A stretch of 64,000 nucleotides of DNA from Rhodoferax sp. TS-BS-61-7. Lineage in GTDB: Bacteria; Pseudomonadota; Gammaproteobacteria; Burkholderiales; Burkholderiaceae_C. The DNA is taken from NCBI RefSeq assembly GCF_002943465.1, contig NZ_PTQY01000001.1, forward strand, positions 310,001 to 374,000, read 5' to 3'. A model generated the notes under the pieces. The model worked only from the letters and a program-made list of their open reading frames with translations, was not told where the DNA came from and did not search any database. Position 1 is the first letter of the stretch. Each line of letters opens with the position of its first letter. Positions 16,013 through 24,621 of this stretch are shown piece after piece. The position numbers and the translations under genes are program-made.

Positions 16013-17193
16013 TTCACATCGCTCCAGGCATCGCCACCGCCCTTTTGGCTCTTTGCCGCTTTGAGTTGACCCACCTTGTTCACATAGCCGTCTGGCGGTC
16101 CCACGCGCACCTCGGTGCGCAGGCCTTTGGCGTCAAGCACCCAAGCCACCTCGGCCACCAGCATGTCCGCATCAAAGCCGATGATTGGGTCGCGCACGCG
16201 CACCAGCTGGTTGGGCTGCCACAGCGTGCCGTCTTGCTGCCGCCAGCCCACCACGGTGTAGCTGGCCTGCAGGGCTTTGGCGGCGCGGTGGGCGCGCTCG
16301 TAGTTGGCACGCTCTTGGCAGGTGCCTTCATCGGCCTGCCCGCTTTGCTTGATCACCAGCACACGGCGGCGCTTGGCGCGGCTGTCGGCTGCCAGGCTGG
16401 TGCCCTCACCCTCGGCCACGTCGCCGGCAAAGGATTCATCATCACCAGCGCGCTGGCCTTTGACGATGTAGTCACTAAACACGCCCTTGTAGTCCAGCTC
16501 TGCCGCGCCGGTCTTGATGTTGACGCCCAGCTCCAGCGCTGTGGTGGCGCGGCCGCCGCTGGCCACGGTGATGAGTACCAGGTCGCCCTGGCCGTTGTCG
16601 GTGCTCAGCACGTGGCGCAGGCGCATCATCCGGTCGATGCTCTCAAACACGCTCTCACCTTGCTGCACCTGGTGGTCTGCGATGGCCTTGCCGGTGTCTA
16701 CCTCGGCCACCACACGCACGCCATAGGGGGCAGCCAGGGCGGCTGCGATTTGCTCCAGCTTCTGGCCACGCCACTGCACTGCGCTCTTGGGGGGCGGCTT
16801 GGCAACACCGGGCAGCTGCTGGGTGCGCCACTGCGCCACCACGGCGCTCAGGCTCTCGCCGGCGGGCACGGGGCAGCAGTCCACCAGGTCGGCTGTCTTG
16901 CTGCGGCCCTTGACGCCGACGCCCACGCTGTCCGCGTCGTAGCGCACAGGGGTGCCGTCCACGTAGCCGGTGAGCACCAGGTCGGCACCAATGAACACCT
17001 GGCACGCATCACCCGGAACGATGCGCCGGGGTATGTCGGTCTGGCCGGGCCAGCGGTCGGTGACCCCCAGGTCAAAGCTGCGGCATTGGCGTTCGATGCC
17101 GGCCTCTATGCGCACGGACTTCCAACCGCCGTACTCTTGCCCGTTGACCACCAGGCGCACGGTGTTGTGGGGGTCATTGGGCTCTGCTGTCAT
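16009..17193 (-). CDS. baseplate hub protein, Mu gp44-like
   Basis: 394 residues. The first domain starts VRLVVNGQEYGGWKSVRIEA, typical of gp44/phage late-control D proteins; the middle has KSKTADLVDCCP-like and PYGVRVVAEVDTG segments, and the C-terminal region QPNQLVRVRDPIIGFDADML. It forms the trimeric hub between tube and spike. Overlaps of 4 bases with genes on both sides show one translation-coupled unit. The family is well supported by order and motifs. Confidence 0.88.
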   Translation of the reverse strand: MTAEPNDPHNTVRLVVNGQEYGGWKSVRIEAGIERQCRSFDLGVTDRWPGQTDIPRRIVPGDACQVFIGADLVLTGYVDGTPVRYDADSVGVGVKGRSKTADLVDCCPVPAGESLSAVVAQWRTQQLPGVAKPPPKSAVQWRGQKLEQIAAALAAPYGVRVVAEVDTGKAIADHQVQQGESVFESIDRMMRLRHVLSTDNGQGDLVLITVASGGRATTALELGVNIKTGAAELDYKGVFSDYIVKGQRAGDDESFAGDVAEGEGTSLAADSRAKRRRVLVIKQSGQADEGTCQERANYERAHRAAKALQASYTVVGWRQQDGTLWQPNQLVRVRDPIIGFDADMLVAEVAWVLDAKGLRTEVRVGPPDGYVNKVGQLKAAKSQKGGGDAWSDVK

Positions 17194-18380
17194 CGGGTTA
17201 GCACCTTCAAGGGGGCGGGCGGCACAAAGCCGGGGTGGCGGACTGCGTTGCGGGTGCAGATCTCGCTCTCGCGGTCTGCGTTTTCGTAAATGTCATACGC
17301 CAGCACCAGGGCGGGCGTGGTGTCTAGCGGGGTGCGGGTGGTCAGGCGGGCACCGTCGCGGCCGCGCTCGGTCAGGTCGCGCCACACCTTGCCGCGGGCG
17401 CTCTGCAGCGCTTCATAGCTGTTGTCGCTGGCATGCAGCGATTCAGCATCCAGCGCGCCAGCGAGGGAATCGCGCAGCAGCACTGTGTCGTCGTAAACCG
17501 TGGCGCCCACCAGGCTGCTGGCGCCCACCGCCTGGGCAAGCAGCACCTGGCGCATGAGTGCGTTGGTGGCCAGCGTGTTTTGGTAAGCCTGCTGGCGTGC
17601 AGGCGTGTAGACAACAGGCGCTGCAGGCACTGCAAAGCTGGCGTGCTGTGCCAGGCGGATGAGCGACTGCGCCAACGCCCCCCACTGCAGGCCGCTGGTG
17701 GCGTAGCCAGACACGCCCAGGAAGGCCACCACCGTCTGCGCCAGGGCTGCAGGGCTGCGCAGCAAGGCCAGGCCGGTCTGCAGGTAGCTGCTGGCGGTGT
17801 TGGCATAGTCCAGCGCGCCCAGGCCTGGCACGGTGCCGCTGGCCACGCGGCCAAAGGCCTGCGTGAGGCCTGTGGTGGCGCCCTCTTCCACAAAGTCCGG
17901 GAAGCCGTCCACCATGAACGTTTGGGCAAAGTCGTCTGCAGCGGCCACCTCCAGCGCGCTGGCGGCCAGGCGGCTCTGGGCGGGGGTGCTACTGACAGCG
18001 CTGGGGAAGGTCAGCTCGCCAGATTCGATAAAGCTGAGCTGAAAGGTGGCCTTGCCCAGCGCGTTGTCGAAGGTGTAGCCGGCGGGATTCTCAATGGACA
18101 CCGTAACTGTGCCAAACCATGGGTGTACCAGAGCACCAGGGCCAGGGGCCTCCAGCGCATCCAGCAGCGCTTTTGCCTTGGCCACGTAGTCACGGCCCAC
18201 CACAAAGCCCTCAAAGCGCATGGGGCGTGTGGCGCGGCCGTTGTCCTCTACAAAGGGCTTGTCGCGTTTGGCGTACTCGTGCGTTTCAGTACGGCGACCA
18301 GCGGTACCGCTGGCCTCCAGTACCTCAAACGGTACACCCCGGAAGCTGGCAGGGCGCAGGGCTTTGGAGAGTTCGGACAT
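17190..18380 (-). CDS. DNA circularisation/tail protein, Mu gp43-like
   Basis: 396 residues. The N-terminal domain (ASFRGVPFEVLEASGTAGRR, then HEYAKRDKPFVEDNGRAT and FEGFVVG) is the DNA_circ_N domain of Mu gp43 and its relatives. The rest is helical and Ala-rich. In contractile phages of the Mu type the protein belongs to the tail near the tape measure and hub; a direct role in circularisation is only the historical name. It lies between the tape measure and the hub as in Mu. Confidence 0.88.
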   Translation of the reverse strand: MSELSKALRPASFRGVPFEVLEASGTAGRRTETHEYAKRDKPFVEDNGRATRPMRFEGFVVGRDYVAKAKALLDALEAPGPGALVHPWFGTVTVSIENPAGYTFDNALGKATFQLSFIESGELTFPSAVSSTPAQSRLAASALEVAAADDFAQTFMVDGFPDFVEEGATTGLTQAFGRVASGTVPGLGALDYANTASSYLQTGLALLRSPAALAQTVVAFLGVSGYATSGLQWGALAQSLIRLAQHASFAVPAAPVVYTPARQQAYQNTLATNALMRQVLLAQAVGASSLVGATVYDDTVLLRDSLAGALDAESLHASDNSYEALQSARGKVWRDLTERGRDGARLTTRTPLDTTPALVLAYDIYENADRESEICTRNAVRHPGFVPPAPLKVLTR

Positions 18381-18383
18381 GGC

Positions 18384-19886
18384 TTATGGCATTCCAGTGG
18401 CGAAGGATCGATAACCCACGCTGGTGTTGATTGGGATATCTGAGCGAGTGATCTCTTGCTCAAAGCGCATTCCAGGTGGGGCGTTCTCAAACTTGATGTT
18501 GACTGCGCCACTGGCTTGCACGCGGTTTGTGCTGCCCACCAGATTGGGCTTGGCTGCCGCGTTCATCTGCGCCATGGGGTCGTCGTTGAATTTGTCATAC
18601 ACCCAAGTTCCAAGGGATGCGTCTTTGTCACCAGTGGCCGACTGAATGCCCTTGTCGATCAACCAGCTCAGGCCCGTGCCCACCGCATAGCCAGCGGCCC
18701 CTGCAGCGGCCAGCTTGGCCACCAGCAGGCCAACCGTGCCTAGCAGAGTGGTGCCGCCGGCGTTGGCGCTGGCCATCGCCATGGTGAGCGTGCTCATGCT
18801 CGTGACAGCGGCAGGCACAGCGCTGGCTGCCAAGCCGTAAAGCCCAAACGCAAACTTGCCGACCGAGCCAATGATCTGGGCGAGCGCAACGATGCTATTC
18901 AAGTTCATGAATACCACCAGCGCGATGAGCGCATTGCGAGCGCCGCCCAGCCACTCCACCAGACTCATGAGGCCATTGAAGAAACCACCAACGCCCTCAA
19001 CCACCTTGTTCCAGTCCACCCGCCCCATGGCGTTGGCAAAGCCGGCCACAAAGTCGGTGATCTTGGTGGTGATGACGGCCCGATTTGCTACCGCCCACTG
19101 GATTGTTTTCTCCAGAAGCGGGCTGAGCACCGGCAGCAGCTTGGCGGCAATGGTGTTGGCGTAGGACTTGGTGACCAGGTTCAGGTCGTCCATCTGGTCA
19201 CCAAAGGCCTCGCCGGCTTTGATGGCGCCCTCCTCCACTTCCAGGCCCAGCTCTTTGTAGCGCAGGGTGAGCTGGGCGATGCCGTCGCTGCCACCGAGCA
19301 GCAACGGCGCCAGGTCTTGCCAGCTCTTGCCAAAGATGGCATTGCCCATGCGGGCGCGGGTGGCTTCGTTGCCGTTGCGGGCGAACAGATCGGCAATCTG
19401 GGGCAGCAGCTCAGAACTGGTGCGCAGCTCGCCATTGGCGCCACGCATGCCAATGCGGGCCTTGGAAAACAGCGCTGCCAGGTCTTTGTTCTTACCGGCC
19501 GCAGCCTCTGCAATCTGCTTGTTCAGCCGGCCCATGGAGCTGTTGAGCGTGGCGGCCTCGATGCCGGACTGGCCTGCCACGTAGTTCCACCGCTGCCACT
19601 CGCTGATGCTTAGGCCTGCCTTTTGGCTGCCCTTGGCCACTTCGTCGCCCATGAGCGCAAAGTTCTTGGCCGCCTGCACCACACCCGCCACGCTGAAGCC
19701 TGCAGCCAGCCCACCCAGCAGGCCCACGGGCAGCGCCAAGTTCTGGGCCAGCTTGAGCGAGCCACTGCCAATGTCTGCCAGGTGCTTGCGGGTGCTGCGG
19801 GTGGCTTTGTTGACGCTGTCCAGCGTCTTGAGCAGGCCCTGTGCGTTGGCAGACAGCACTGCCTTGAGTTGCCAGTTGTCGGCCAT
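18384..19886 (-). CDS. tail tape-measure protein
   Basis: 500 residues, short for a tape measure and so predicting a short tail (roughly 1.5 Angstrom per residue, family rule). Features are a charged N-terminal helix (SVNKATRSTRKHLADIGSGS), a membrane-like segment at about 52-72 (LALPVGLLGGLAAGFSVAGV), the LSISEWQRWNYVAGQSG motif of tail-length proteins, a central helical part, and a second hydrophobic part (IALVVFMNLNSIVALAQII). It fills the tube lumen and sets tail length. Position directly after the chaperone pair is standard. Confidence 0.9.
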   Translation of the reverse strand: MADNWQLKAVLSANAQGLLKTLDSVNKATRSTRKHLADIGSGSLKLAQNLALPVGLLGGLAAGFSVAGVVQAAKNFALMGDEVAKGSQKAGLSISEWQRWNYVAGQSGIEAATLNSSMGRLNKQIAEAAAGKNKDLAALFSKARIGMRGANGELRTSSELLPQIADLFARNGNEATRARMGNAIFGKSWQDLAPLLLGGSDGIAQLTLRYKELGLEVEEGAIKAGEAFGDQMDDLNLVTKSYANTIAAKLLPVLSPLLEKTIQWAVANRAVITTKITDFVAGFANAMGRVDWNKVVEGVGGFFNGLMSLVEWLGGARNALIALVVFMNLNSIVALAQIIGSVGKFAFGLYGLAASAVPAAVTSMSTLTMAMASANAGGTTLLGTVGLLVAKLAAAGAAGYAVGTGLSWLIDKGIQSATGDKDASLGTWVYDKFNDDPMAQMNAAAKPNLVGSTNRVQASGAVNIKFENAPPGMRFEQEITRSDIPINTSVGYRSFATGMP

Positions 19887-19891
19887 GGCGA

Positions 19892-20077
19892 TTACTCCTG
19901 ATTGATTTTGGTGGCCAGGCGCTCTGCCTGGCGGGCGAAAAGGTCGTACCGGCTAAGCGGCATGGCGAGGAGGACGGCAGGATCTAGCCGCCAGAAGTAG
20001 GCCACCTCAAAAAGGCGGTCTACAAACTGGTTTATGTCCCCTCGCCCTGCAACAAAGGGAGCAGCCACTCCTGGCAC
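19892..20077 (-). CDS. tail assembly chaperone, -1 frameshift extension
   Basis: An open frame (61 codons from its first GTG) that probably has no initiation of its own. It overlaps the end of the upstream chaperone gene by 46 bases in the -1 frame. Slippage at CCCTTTG (20053-20059) would join 92 residues of the upstream protein to 53 residues ending RQAERLATKINQE. The added part resembles the T domain of lambda gpGT-type chaperones, which bind the tape measure. The resulting product is 145 residues. Confidence 0.75.
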   Translation of the reverse strand: MPGVAAPFVAGRGDINQFVDRLFEVAYFWRLDPAVLLAMPLSRYDLFARQAERLATKINQE

Positions 20078-20328
20078 TTGTAGATGTCCGCGATGTGCAT
20101 CTCTTTCACGCTGCTGGGCGGGATCTTGGCCAGCCGCGAGATGTAGGCCGCAATGACCTTGGCGCGGATCTCAATGCCGGAGTCCCCCGTGGCGCTGGGG
20201 ACGATGAGGACCGGCGAGCCCAGGGCAAACAGGTCTTCTGGCTCAGGCTCCTGCAGCGACAGCACCGACACCTCTTTGCCATGCGCCGTGATGGTCTTCT
20301 TGAGCTTGATTTCTTTGGGGCCGCTCAT
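20032..20328 (-). CDS. tail assembly chaperone (Mu gp41/lambda gpG role)
   Basis: 98 residues from ATG 20328, whose ATGA overlaps the tube gene's stop; GGAGTGGAAGGA is the ribosome site. It starts MSGPKEIKLKKTITAHGKEV and has SLQEPEPEDLFALG, the usual pattern of Mu-type gp41 chaperones (E/D-rich helix after a first strand pair). It binds the tape measure during tail assembly. A slippery heptamer six codons before its stop allows a longer product by -1 frameshifting. Confidence 0.8.
   Translation of the reverse strand: MSGPKEIKLKKTITAHGKEVSVLSLQEPEPEDLFALGSPVLIVPSATGDSGIEIRAKVIAAYISRLAKIPPSSVKEMHIADIYKCQEWLLPLLQGEGT
20053..20059 (-). other. -1 ribosomal frameshift site CCCTTTG
   Basis: On the minus strand the zero frame reads C-CCT-TTG, a canonical X-XXY-YYZ slippery heptamer. 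It falls inside the 46-base overlap of the two chaperone frames, whose phase difference is exactly -1. Confidence 0.75.
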
Positions 20329-20690
20329 TCCTTCCACTCCCCGTCCGTGCCACCAAACTCCAGCTCTGCGGTGCCGTCGTCGCCCTTGTGGGCAGACTCA
20401 CCACCGAACCAGGCGCCAGACAGGGTGTACACGTCGCCGTTGGCAAACTCGGCGGTGACAGTCATGTCGGTTCCGCTCTCCAGCTTGGCTTTGGGGAAGC
20501 CGGGCACCAGGATGCCGGTGACCTTGACGTAAGGCGCAATGGGTGTTTCTTTGAAGCCCACAGTGCGCGCCGCGCTTTGCACGGCCTCTTTCTTGGTCTT
20601 TGACAGGGGCGCTTCTAGGCCGCCCGAGACTTCGATCTGCTCGCCGTCCACTTTGATGTAGCAGACGCCTGCCAGTCGTTTACTTGCCAT
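20325..20690 (-). CDS. tail tube protein (Mu gpM-like)
   Basis: 121 residues of mostly beta structure: LAGVCYIKVDGEQIEVSGGL at the start is the family's entry motif, and the end reads GDVYTLSGAWFGGE. It polymerises into the inner tube of the contractile tail. It follows the sheath gene by 40 bases with no terminator between, and the chaperone start overlaps its stop. High expression is expected. Confidence 0.88.
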   Translation of the reverse strand: MASKRLAGVCYIKVDGEQIEVSGGLEAPLSKTKKEAVQSAARTVGFKETPIAPYVKVTGILVPGFPKAKLESGTDMTVTAEFANGDVYTLSGAWFGGESAHKGDDGTAELEFGGTDGEWKE

Positions 20691-20730
20691 GGTGTTGAGT
20701 TCCTTTCAATGAACTGGGGTTGTGCCTGGC

Positions 20731-22239
20731 TTAGGCGTTGGCTGCGTACTGCAGGCGGAACTGGTTGAGCACCGCAAAGATGCGCAGGCCGTTGATCAGG
20801 TCAGGCGGCAGCAGCACGTCCAGGCGGTTGGGGTTGGTGGCGTTGCGCTCCACGATCAAGTACTTTTTGAACAGGGCGACGTTTTCCACCAGGCCGTCGC
20901 GCTCCATGTCCAGGTACTCGGCCACCAGCTCGCCGCGGATGACGTTGGGCGTGACGATGGCTTGGCCGGGGCCGAAGTTGGTGCCATCGTTGGCCAGCTT
21001 GTGGCGCGGGTACTTTTGCGTGATGCGGCTGCGCAGTCGGCGGGTGACCTCGGTGAGGGTGTGCAGGGTTTCGCTGTCCAGGTAGCTGGGGTCGGCCTGG
21101 TTAAAGGCGTTCTTTTGGTACGTGGTGATGGCGCGCTCCACACGCACCACGCCAGGGCCGTAGCTGCTGGTGGCGATGCCGTAGCTGAGCAGGCTCTGGC
21201 GCTCGGTAAGCAGGAAGCGCTTGCCGGGGCGTGGCGCCAGGATACCGTTTAGCACCGTGGTCTGGGTGGGGCGTGCGGCGTCAGCATTCAGACAGACGGC
21301 GTTGGCACCACCGTAGGCGGCCGCGTATTCCCAGGCGGGGTTGGGGCAGTCCACATCGATCGCGGCCAGCGTGTGGTGCGGGTCGTTGCGCAAGCCACCA
21401 GCGGTGGTGAGCGCTGCCACCGCACCACGCAGGGCGGAGTAGGCATGGCCATACACCTGGCGGGCCCAGCTCCAGCGGCCGGTGGCGTCGTTCAGCTCGG
21501 CTTGAATGGCGTCCAGGCTGGTGCTGTCGGTGTAGGGGTGGATGATGTAGTCGTACTCTTCATCGCCCAGGGCGGTGATGGGGGTGCCCGTGAGGGTGGG
21601 GTTGAGCGTGCCACTGGCGAGCTTGCCGCTGCCGCTGTAAGCCAGGGCCACGCCAGCTGGCAGTGCCTCGCCACCCGCTGCGCCGCGGAAGCTGTCCAGG
21701 ACGGTGATGTCGTTGCCGGTGAGGCCCTTCCAGCGGCAGGTGACGGTGACCACGTTAGTGGCCACGGTGCTGGTGACTGGCAGGCCTGTGGCGGCGTTGA
21801 TGGCCGCGTTGATGCTGGCGGCAATGGCGTTGGCTGCGTCTGCAGAGGCCACAGGCACGCTGACCAGCTGGCCTGCGATGTACAGGGGAATGGTGCCGGC
21901 TGCAGTGGCGGTGCCGGTGACGGTGATGGTGCCCGTGGCGGCAACACCCGCGCCTGCGTCAGCCACTGCCAGGCACCAGACCTCGCCAAACGGGTCTTGC
22001 GCGCGGAACAGCTCGTGCATGCGGGCGAGCATGGAGCCCACGCCAAACAGGACCTTGGCCTGGTCGGTGGTGGACACCAGGATGGGCGTGTCGACGGCCT
22101 GGCTGCCGGCGGCCAGCTTTTGGCCGATGAGCATGGCGCGCTTGTTTTGCGTGAAGTAGCCTGCCTGGCTGTTGTCCATCTCCGCGTAGAAGAGGGGCAC
22201 CCGCACGCCGGCCGGGATCTTGGAAAACGAAATAGACAT
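20731..22239 (-). CDS. contractile tail sheath protein (Mu gpL-like)
   Basis: 502 residues. The N-terminus ISFSKIPAGVRVPLFYAEMD is the Mu gpL signature, followed by RAMLIGQKLAAGSQ. The C-terminal domain includes YLDSETLHTLTEVTRRLRSR, TPNVIRGELVAEYLDMERDG and RLQYAA, typical of sheath polymerisation domains. Its presence shows that the phage is a myophage. An intrinsic-terminator hairpin ends 24 bases upstream of the ATG. Confidence 0.95.
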   Translation of the reverse strand: MSISFSKIPAGVRVPLFYAEMDNSQAGYFTQNKRAMLIGQKLAAGSQAVDTPILVSTTDQAKVLFGVGSMLARMHELFRAQDPFGEVWCLAVADAGAGVAATGTITVTGTATAAGTIPLYIAGQLVSVPVASADAANAIAASINAAINAATGLPVTSTVATNVVTVTCRWKGLTGNDITVLDSFRGAAGGEALPAGVALAYSGSGKLASGTLNPTLTGTPITALGDEEYDYIIHPYTDSTSLDAIQAELNDATGRWSWARQVYGHAYSALRGAVAALTTAGGLRNDPHHTLAAIDVDCPNPAWEYAAAYGGANAVCLNADAARPTQTTVLNGILAPRPGKRFLLTERQSLLSYGIATSSYGPGVVRVERAITTYQKNAFNQADPSYLDSETLHTLTEVTRRLRSRITQKYPRHKLANDGTNFGPGQAIVTPNVIRGELVAEYLDMERDGLVENVALFKKYLIVERNATNPNRLDVLLPPDLINGLRIFAVLNQFRLQYAANA

Positions 22240-22263
22240 GGGAGTGGACTCCTAGGGTGGGAC

Positions 22264-22289
22264 AAAAAAAAGCCCGCTGGGTGGCGGGC
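22264..22289 (-). terminator. intrinsic terminator just before the sheath gene
   Basis: Minus-strand GCCCGC-CACCCA-GCGGGC followed by eight T. Only 24 bases separate the T-run from the sheath ATG, leaving no room for a promoter. Confidence 0.8.
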
Positions 22290-22311
22290 ATGCGGTAACA
22301 GGTGGCGGCCT

Positions 22312-22896
22312 CTATTCGAGGCTGCCAGTGCGGGGCCAGGCCCCGCCGGTTTCGTTGCGGCCATCGGGCCCTGTGGCCCCACGGTTGGGGTCAAAGGGCT
22401 CTATGGCATCCAGCTGCACGTCCAGGCCGTCAAAGTGCGGCAGGCCGTTCAGCTCTGTGTTGCGCCATCCATCGGCGTCGGTGATCTCGGTCATGGCTGA
22501 GAACTCGTACTGGAACCACATTTCTGCGCGGTCCAGCTTCATGAGCTGGCCGCCTTCGTAGACGATGGGGTCGTACTCTTCACTGGGGCACCAACCTAAC
22601 AGCGCGGCCCACAGCAGGGTGCGCATGTTGTGGGCATTGAGTGCACTGCCCTGCCCTTTTTCGTCGGGCTTGTTGCTCATGACTACCACTACGGCAAAGC
22701 CATCGGTGATCTCTTGCCTGGCGGTGTTGCCGGCCTTGCGCTCGCTGGCGTTGTCGTCCAGTGGGATGACGTAGGCGCAGGGACTTTGCAGGGTTGACTT
22801 CTCGCCCAAGGCCTTGAACTGGACGGCACCGCCCACGCGGTTGCCAAACACTGGCAAGCGGGTGCGCAGGGCTTCAATGATGGGTTCTAGTTCCAT
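22312..22896 (-). CDS. tail terminator/completion protein
   Basis: 194 residues. LEPIIEALRTRLPVFGNRVGGAVQF at the start and VIPLDDNASERK afterwards match the 'phage tail terminator-like' proteins that sit between head-closure genes and the sheath in Burkholderiales myophages. They cap the tail tube and accept the head. The C-terminal 40 residues (IEPFDPNRGATGPDG) are flexible and Pro/Gly-rich. Four bases separate it from the preceding gene. Confidence 0.7.
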   Translation of the reverse strand: MELEPIIEALRTRLPVFGNRVGGAVQFKALGEKSTLQSPCAYVIPLDDNASERKAGNTARQEITDGFAVVVVMSNKPDEKGQGSALNAHNMRTLLWAALLGWCPSEEYDPIVYEGGQLMKLDRAEMWFQYEFSAMTEITDADGWRNTELNGLPHFDGLDVQLDAIEPFDPNRGATGPDGRNETGGAWPRTGSLE

Positions 22897-22899
22897 GCG

Positions 22900-23352
22900 T
22901 TACCTCGGCACCAGTGAGTCTTTGAGTGCGGCGCGTACTTCGCTGCGTACCAGCTCGCGTTTGTTCTGCAAGGCGATCTCCATGAAGTTGGCACGCGCCT
23001 CCAGCCCGGTCTTAGGGCTGCCGTAGAACAGAAACGCCGGGTAGAACACGCTGCCCTTGATGGTGCGCGGGCCCACCTTCACCCAGCCGCCTTTGGAGCC
23101 GCGGGTGATGGTGCCTATGGAGCGGACCAGGCGCCCAGTGTCTTGGCCCGGTGTCTCGCCAGGCAAGGACACCACGCCACGGCGGGCCAGCAAGCGGCGC
23201 GCTTCTCTGCGCAGGTGGTTGGCACCGGCGTTGAGGGCGCGGCGCATTTGGCGCCGGTCGTAGTCGATCGTTTTGTGGAACTGCAGGCCCACATCCATGC
23301 GGATGCCGCTGATGTCGTTGCCGGTGCGATATCGCTCTTTGTTAAGGGACAT
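22900..23352 (-). CDS. HK97 gp10-like neck/tail completion protein
   Basis: 150 residues from ATG 23352, which overlaps the previous gene by 11 bases. It has the basic N-terminal helices (RRQMRRALNAGANHLRREAR) and the SIGTITRGSKGGWVKVGPR strand pair usual for gp10-type neck proteins, which bridge the head completion proteins and the tail. It contains many Arg/Lys residues. Confidence 0.65.
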   Translation of the reverse strand: MSLNKERYRTGNDISGIRMDVGLQFHKTIDYDRRQMRRALNAGANHLRREARRLLARRGVVSLPGETPGQDTGRLVRSIGTITRGSKGGWVKVGPRTIKGSVFYPAFLFYGSPKTGLEARANFMEIALQNKRELVRSEVRAALKDSLVPR

Positions 23353-23704
23353 CAATCACTCCCAGGTCTTTTGCCGTGATGCGGGTGAACTGGTGCAAGT
23401 CGTCCACATCGATGGTGTCCAGCACCCGAAAGCGGTGGCCGCCAAAGTCGATCACGTGGGCCAGGGTGATGTCGTCGGGCTTGGTGCCGCTGGCCCAGCG
23501 CACCCAAAACAGGTCGGTGGGCTCTTCGCCCGTGTTCTCCCCTGCCCGGATGGCAATGCTGCGGATGGGCTCTTTTTTGGCCCAGCGCCAGATGCCTGCG
23601 CTGTACACCTCATCGGTGCCCATGCTGGCGTTGGGCACATCGGTGCGCAGGCGGAGGTTGATGCGGCGGTTCAGCTCACCGTCGGCTGGCAGTTTGCTGG
23701 CCAT
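23342..23704 (-). CDS. head-closure/head-tail joining protein
   Basis: 120 residues, beginning with MASKLPADGELNRRINLRLR. The beta-barrel pattern is EEPTDLFWVRWASGTKPDDI then FGGHRFRVLDTIDVDD. It fits the SPP1 gp16-type head-completion family that seals the connector after packaging. It is placed between the connector and gp10-like genes, as expected. Confidence 0.7.
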   Translation of the reverse strand: MASKLPADGELNRRINLRLRTDVPNASMGTDEVYSAGIWRWAKKEPIRSIAIRAGENTGEEPTDLFWVRWASGTKPDDITLAHVIDFGGHRFRVLDTIDVDDLHQFTRITAKDLGVIDVP

Positions 23705-23706
23705 GG

Positions 23707-24273
23707 CTAGATGCTCCAGATCTTGTAATAGTCCAGCAGGCTGGCTGCAAAGTCGTGCGGGATGGCTTTGACCTCAGAGGTAAGGCTGCGGTTGCGGTAC
23801 ATCTCCATCACCACCAGCAGCACCCACTGGCGTACCGGCATGGGGATGGCGGTGGCGGCCGGGCCGTAGCCGGCGGTGTACTCCACCACCAGGGCGTTGA
23901 TCCGGCACTGCGTGGCGGGCCAGGCCTTGCCGTAAGCGGGCACCAGGAAGCCGGGCTCGCTCACGTCGTCCAGCAGGTAGTCGGCTGGGTTCAGGGTACG
24001 TTCTACGCCGTCACCATCCAGGTACTTGACCGACTGCACCGCCAGGGCGCGGGGCATAGGCAGCTTGATGGCGCTCGGGAAGCCGTCGAGCGTGAGGCGC
24101 CAGGGCGTGTTGCACAGGGTGCGGCCCAAGCGTTCCTCCGCGTTTTCGCGGGCGCCGGTGAGCAGCGCGCCGATCAGTGCGTCCTCTTCGGTGTGGTCCA
24201 CCTTGAGGTGGGTCTTGACCTCGGCAAGGGTCCAGGGTTCGGCGCTGGGGGTACCGGTGCGGATGGCGGACAT
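23707..24273 (-). CDS. head-tail connector (phiE125 gp8/HK97 gp6-like)
   Basis: 188 residues. EPWTLAEVKTHLKVDHTEED, LIGALLTGARENAEERLGRT and INALVVEYTAGYGPAA are hallmarks of the phiE125 gp8 family (head-tail connector). It forms the ring docked under the portal. Two bases separate its stop from the joining-protein start. Confidence 0.9.
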   Translation of the reverse strand: MSAIRTGTPSAEPWTLAEVKTHLKVDHTEEDALIGALLTGARENAEERLGRTLCNTPWRLTLDGFPSAIKLPMPRALAVQSVKYLDGDGVERTLNPADYLLDDVSEPGFLVPAYGKAWPATQCRINALVVEYTAGYGPAATAIPMPVRQWVLLVVMEMYRNRSLTSEVKAIPHDFAASLLDYYKIWSI

Positions 24274-24278
24274 ATTGG

Positions 24279-24473
24279 CTACCTGGTGGTGTTGGGTTGC
24301 AGGGGGCGGCTGGTGTTGCCAGTGGCCACGCGGGTTTGCGCACCAGCTGCTGGGCGCACCATGGCGGCCTGCAGTGGGCGGCTGCTGGCTGCCGGCGCGC
24401 GCATGTAGCCTGCGCCCATGGGTGCAGACGTGTAGACAGGCCCGCTGGGGCCTTTCAGCAGCAAGAGCAGCAT
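24279..24473 (-). CDS. small phage protein of unknown function
   Basis: 64 residues from ATG 24473, five bases after the zinc-finger gene stop. Starts MLLLLLKGPSGPVYTSAPMG and continues Ala/Pro/Arg-rich. It sits between structural genes and could be a minor head protein. Frame and spacing are good, but no family is visible. Confidence 0.5.
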   Translation of the reverse strand: MLLLLLKGPSGPVYTSAPMGAGYMRAPAASSRPLQAAMVRPAAGAQTRVATGNTSRPLQPNTTR

Positions 24474-24478
24474 GCGAC

Positions 24479-24619
24479 TTACTCGGCCGCTGGGGGCTCG
24501 GCCTCTGGTTGCGGGCACTCGTGGTGCTTCACCGTGACGCCATCAGCTTCGGTGACATGCGCGTCGGTGTTGGTGTTGACCGGCTGGCCACACAAGGGGC
24601 AGATGGGAAATTCGTTCAT
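24479..24619 (-). CDS. tiny zinc-finger-like phage protein
   Basis: 46 residues from ATG 24619. MNEFPICPLCGQPVNTNT has a C-P-L-C knuckle (Cys7, Cys10), and VKHHEC (His32/His33, Cys35) could complete a zinc site. The tail is acidic and Pro-rich. It lies two bases before the stop of the large structural gene and keeps operon spacing. Role unknown; tiny zinc proteins occur among phage head genes. Confidence 0.55.
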   Translation of the reverse strand: MNEFPICPLCGQPVNTNTDAHVTEADGVTVKHHECPQPEAEPPAAE

Positions 24620-24621
24620 GG

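Noticed and set aside
10500..22000. Many long plus-strand frames opposite the tail genes (up to about 414 codons)
   Set aside because: They are shadows of GC-rich minus-strand genes: no start signals, and rich in His/Ala/Gly/Arg.
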